NCBI GenBank assembly: GCA_947175005.1
Contig: CAMWLD010000124.1
Location: 1 to 6,810, forward strand
Source of the DNA: an uncultured Ruminococcus sp.
GTDB lineage: Bacteria; Bacillota; Clostridia; Oscillospirales; Ruminococcaceae
Length of the DNA: 6,810 bases
Direction of reading: 5' to 3'
Part shown: in pieces, positions 6,228-6,810 of the stretch
Numbering within the stretch: the first letter of the stretch is position 1
Layout: each line of letters starts with the position of its first letter
Program-made: the position numbers and the translations under genes
The notes under the pieces: model-generated
Told to the model about the DNA's origin: nothing
Databases searched by the model: none
Seen by the model: only the letters and a program-made list of their open reading frames with translations

Positions 6228-6345
6228 TTAAGGAAACACTGATCAAAGCATTTCCTTATAAATATAACGTTCGTTAAATGGGGATTTGGCGAGGTTTTCT
6301 CCCCGCCTGCGGCGGCGAGAAAACCTTTGATCGTCAGTTCCTTAA
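6228..6345. mobile_element. MITE-like palindromic element, 118 bp, no coding capacity
   Basis: The ends are inverted copies of one 21-nt pattern: TTAAGGAA, five unpaired bases, then GATCAAAG (left 6228-6248; right 6325-6345 on the opposite strand). The interior holds a second, very stable hairpin. AGGTTTTCTCCCCGCC (6292-6307) pairs with 6311-6326 across a TGC loop with one mismatch (C6302 against C6316). TTAA at both outer ends could be a target duplication or part of the repeat. The right-end TTAA supplies the stop codon of the neighbouring minus-strand gene. No transposase is present, so a MITE or REP-type repeat moved in trans is the likeliest reading. A structured operon spacer or transcript-end hairpin is the alternative: there is no T-run after the inner hairpin on the minus strand, so it is not a canonical terminator. 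Confidence 0.5.
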
Positions 6346-6810
6346 TTTACCTTAAAATATGCATATGCCGTATCATAGCCGTTATAGTGGGCATCTATAG
6401 ACTGCTCGTCGCAGCTGCAGTAGGAAAATCTCACACGGTAATTTCCGCTTTTGCTTATGTCAAAATCGGAGGCGTCTATCTCATATGTCCCGGAAGATGC
6501 CAAGGGAAAGCTTGCGTGCGCGGTGTTGGTGTAAATGGACGTTTTCCGCACCGACTGCCAGCCCGCCGCCGTTTCTCTTTCAATATCCGTATTTTCGCTC
6601 ATGAGGAAAAGGATTTTGTTTGCGCTTACTTTGCAGGTAATTGTTGAGGCATTTGCCGAAACAATGGTATCGGTGCATTCCGCAGTGCACAAAAGCTCGT
6701 TCCCGGGCGTTACATTTTCACTCATGTTAAAATCCCAAAGCGCGGCATATTCGTCACTGTTTGCACCTGCCTCCCTGAAAGGCTTGACCAGACGGTATTT
6801 CCCCTCGGGC
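6342..6810 (-). CDS. Ig-like-domain surface protein (C-terminal part, runs off right edge)
   Basis: The last 155 codons are in the window. The frame is open to the edge, so the internal ATG at 6725 is not the true start. The visible part begins with PEGKYRLVKPF, the closing-strand motif of a bacterial Ig-like domain seen in many Firmicutes surface proteins (typically GxYRIVK). After a segment at about 12-35, a second Ig-like unit follows: strands with Ser/Thr/Cys, IERETAAGWQSVRKTS (77-91), then GTYEIDASDFDISKSGNYRVRF (107-128), again ending in a G-N-Y-R strand. The protein terminates just after YFKVN. The ligand is unknown, and the N-terminal signal or anchor lies outside the window. It is co-oriented with the two lipoprotein genes but separated from them by the palindromic element, so one operon is possible. 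It may be a related lipoprotein. Confidence 0.8.
   Translation of the reverse strand, partial: PEGKYRLVKPFREAGANSDEYAALWDFNMSENVTPGNELLCTAECTDTIVSANASTITCKVSANKILFLMSENTDIERETAAGWQSVRKTSIYTNTAHASFPLASSGTYEIDASDFDISKSGNYRVRFSYCSCDEQSIDAHYNGYDTAYAYFKVN

Noticed and set aside
6250..6290. Promoter for the lipoprotein pair inside the palindromic element (TTATAT and TATAAG on the minus strand)
   Set aside because: None of the possible -10 boxes has a recognisable -35 box at a proper distance.
1..6810. CRISPR array, phage genes or toxin-antitoxin pair
   Set aside because: No regularly spaced direct repeats, structural phage genes or paired small ORFs with ribosome binding sites were seen on either strand.

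Overview
The window looks like a piece of a low-to-moderate GC Clostridia chromosome, most like Ruminococcus or a relative. The evidence is textbook sigma-A promoters with 17-bp spacers, strong AGGAGG-type ribosome binding sites, a Ruminococcus-style signal peptide on a secreted modular protein, a CCA-encoding tRNA, several Gram-positive-type lipoproteins with acidic Ala/Ser/Thr-rich linkers, and a diaminopimelate dehydrogenase. The genus is an inference from style, not from a marker gene.

Layout from left to right. (1) 1-1068, minus strand: the N-terminal 356 residues of a secreted, Trp-rich, probably carbohydrate-binding or surface protein that runs off the left edge. (2) 1069-1509: an AT-rich divergent promoter region with one excellent promoter facing each way. 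(3) 1510-2502, plus: ddh, meso-diaminopimelate dehydrogenase, followed by a hairpin terminator. (4) 2587-3456, plus: an AT-rich orphan gene for a GIY-YIG nuclease-domain protein with a large unrecognised N-terminal region. (5) 3618-3701, plus: tRNA-Leu(GAG) with its own promoter and a symmetric terminator that can also stop the convergent lipoprotein genes. (6) 3757-6211, minus: two overlapping lipoprotein genes that look like distant paralogues, probably a translationally coupled pair. (7) 6228-6345: a 118-bp palindromic, MITE-like element between the lipoprotein pair and the next gene. (8) 6342-6810, minus: the C-terminal part of a further Ig-like-domain protein that runs off the right edge.

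How they fit together. The right half is a run of co-oriented exported proteins (genes 6 and 8) built of small beta-rich modules. They probably sit on the cell surface, but no substrate can be read from the sequence. The ddh gene is a monocistronic housekeeping gene for lysine and peptidoglycan precursor metabolism. The nuclease gene between the ddh terminator and the tRNA has visibly different base composition and no clear promoter of its own, so it is the best candidate for acquired DNA. I found no CRISPR array, no transposase or integrase, no origin and no complete multi-gene defence system. The less-described items are the nuclease's N-terminal region, the lipoprotein pair and the palindromic element.
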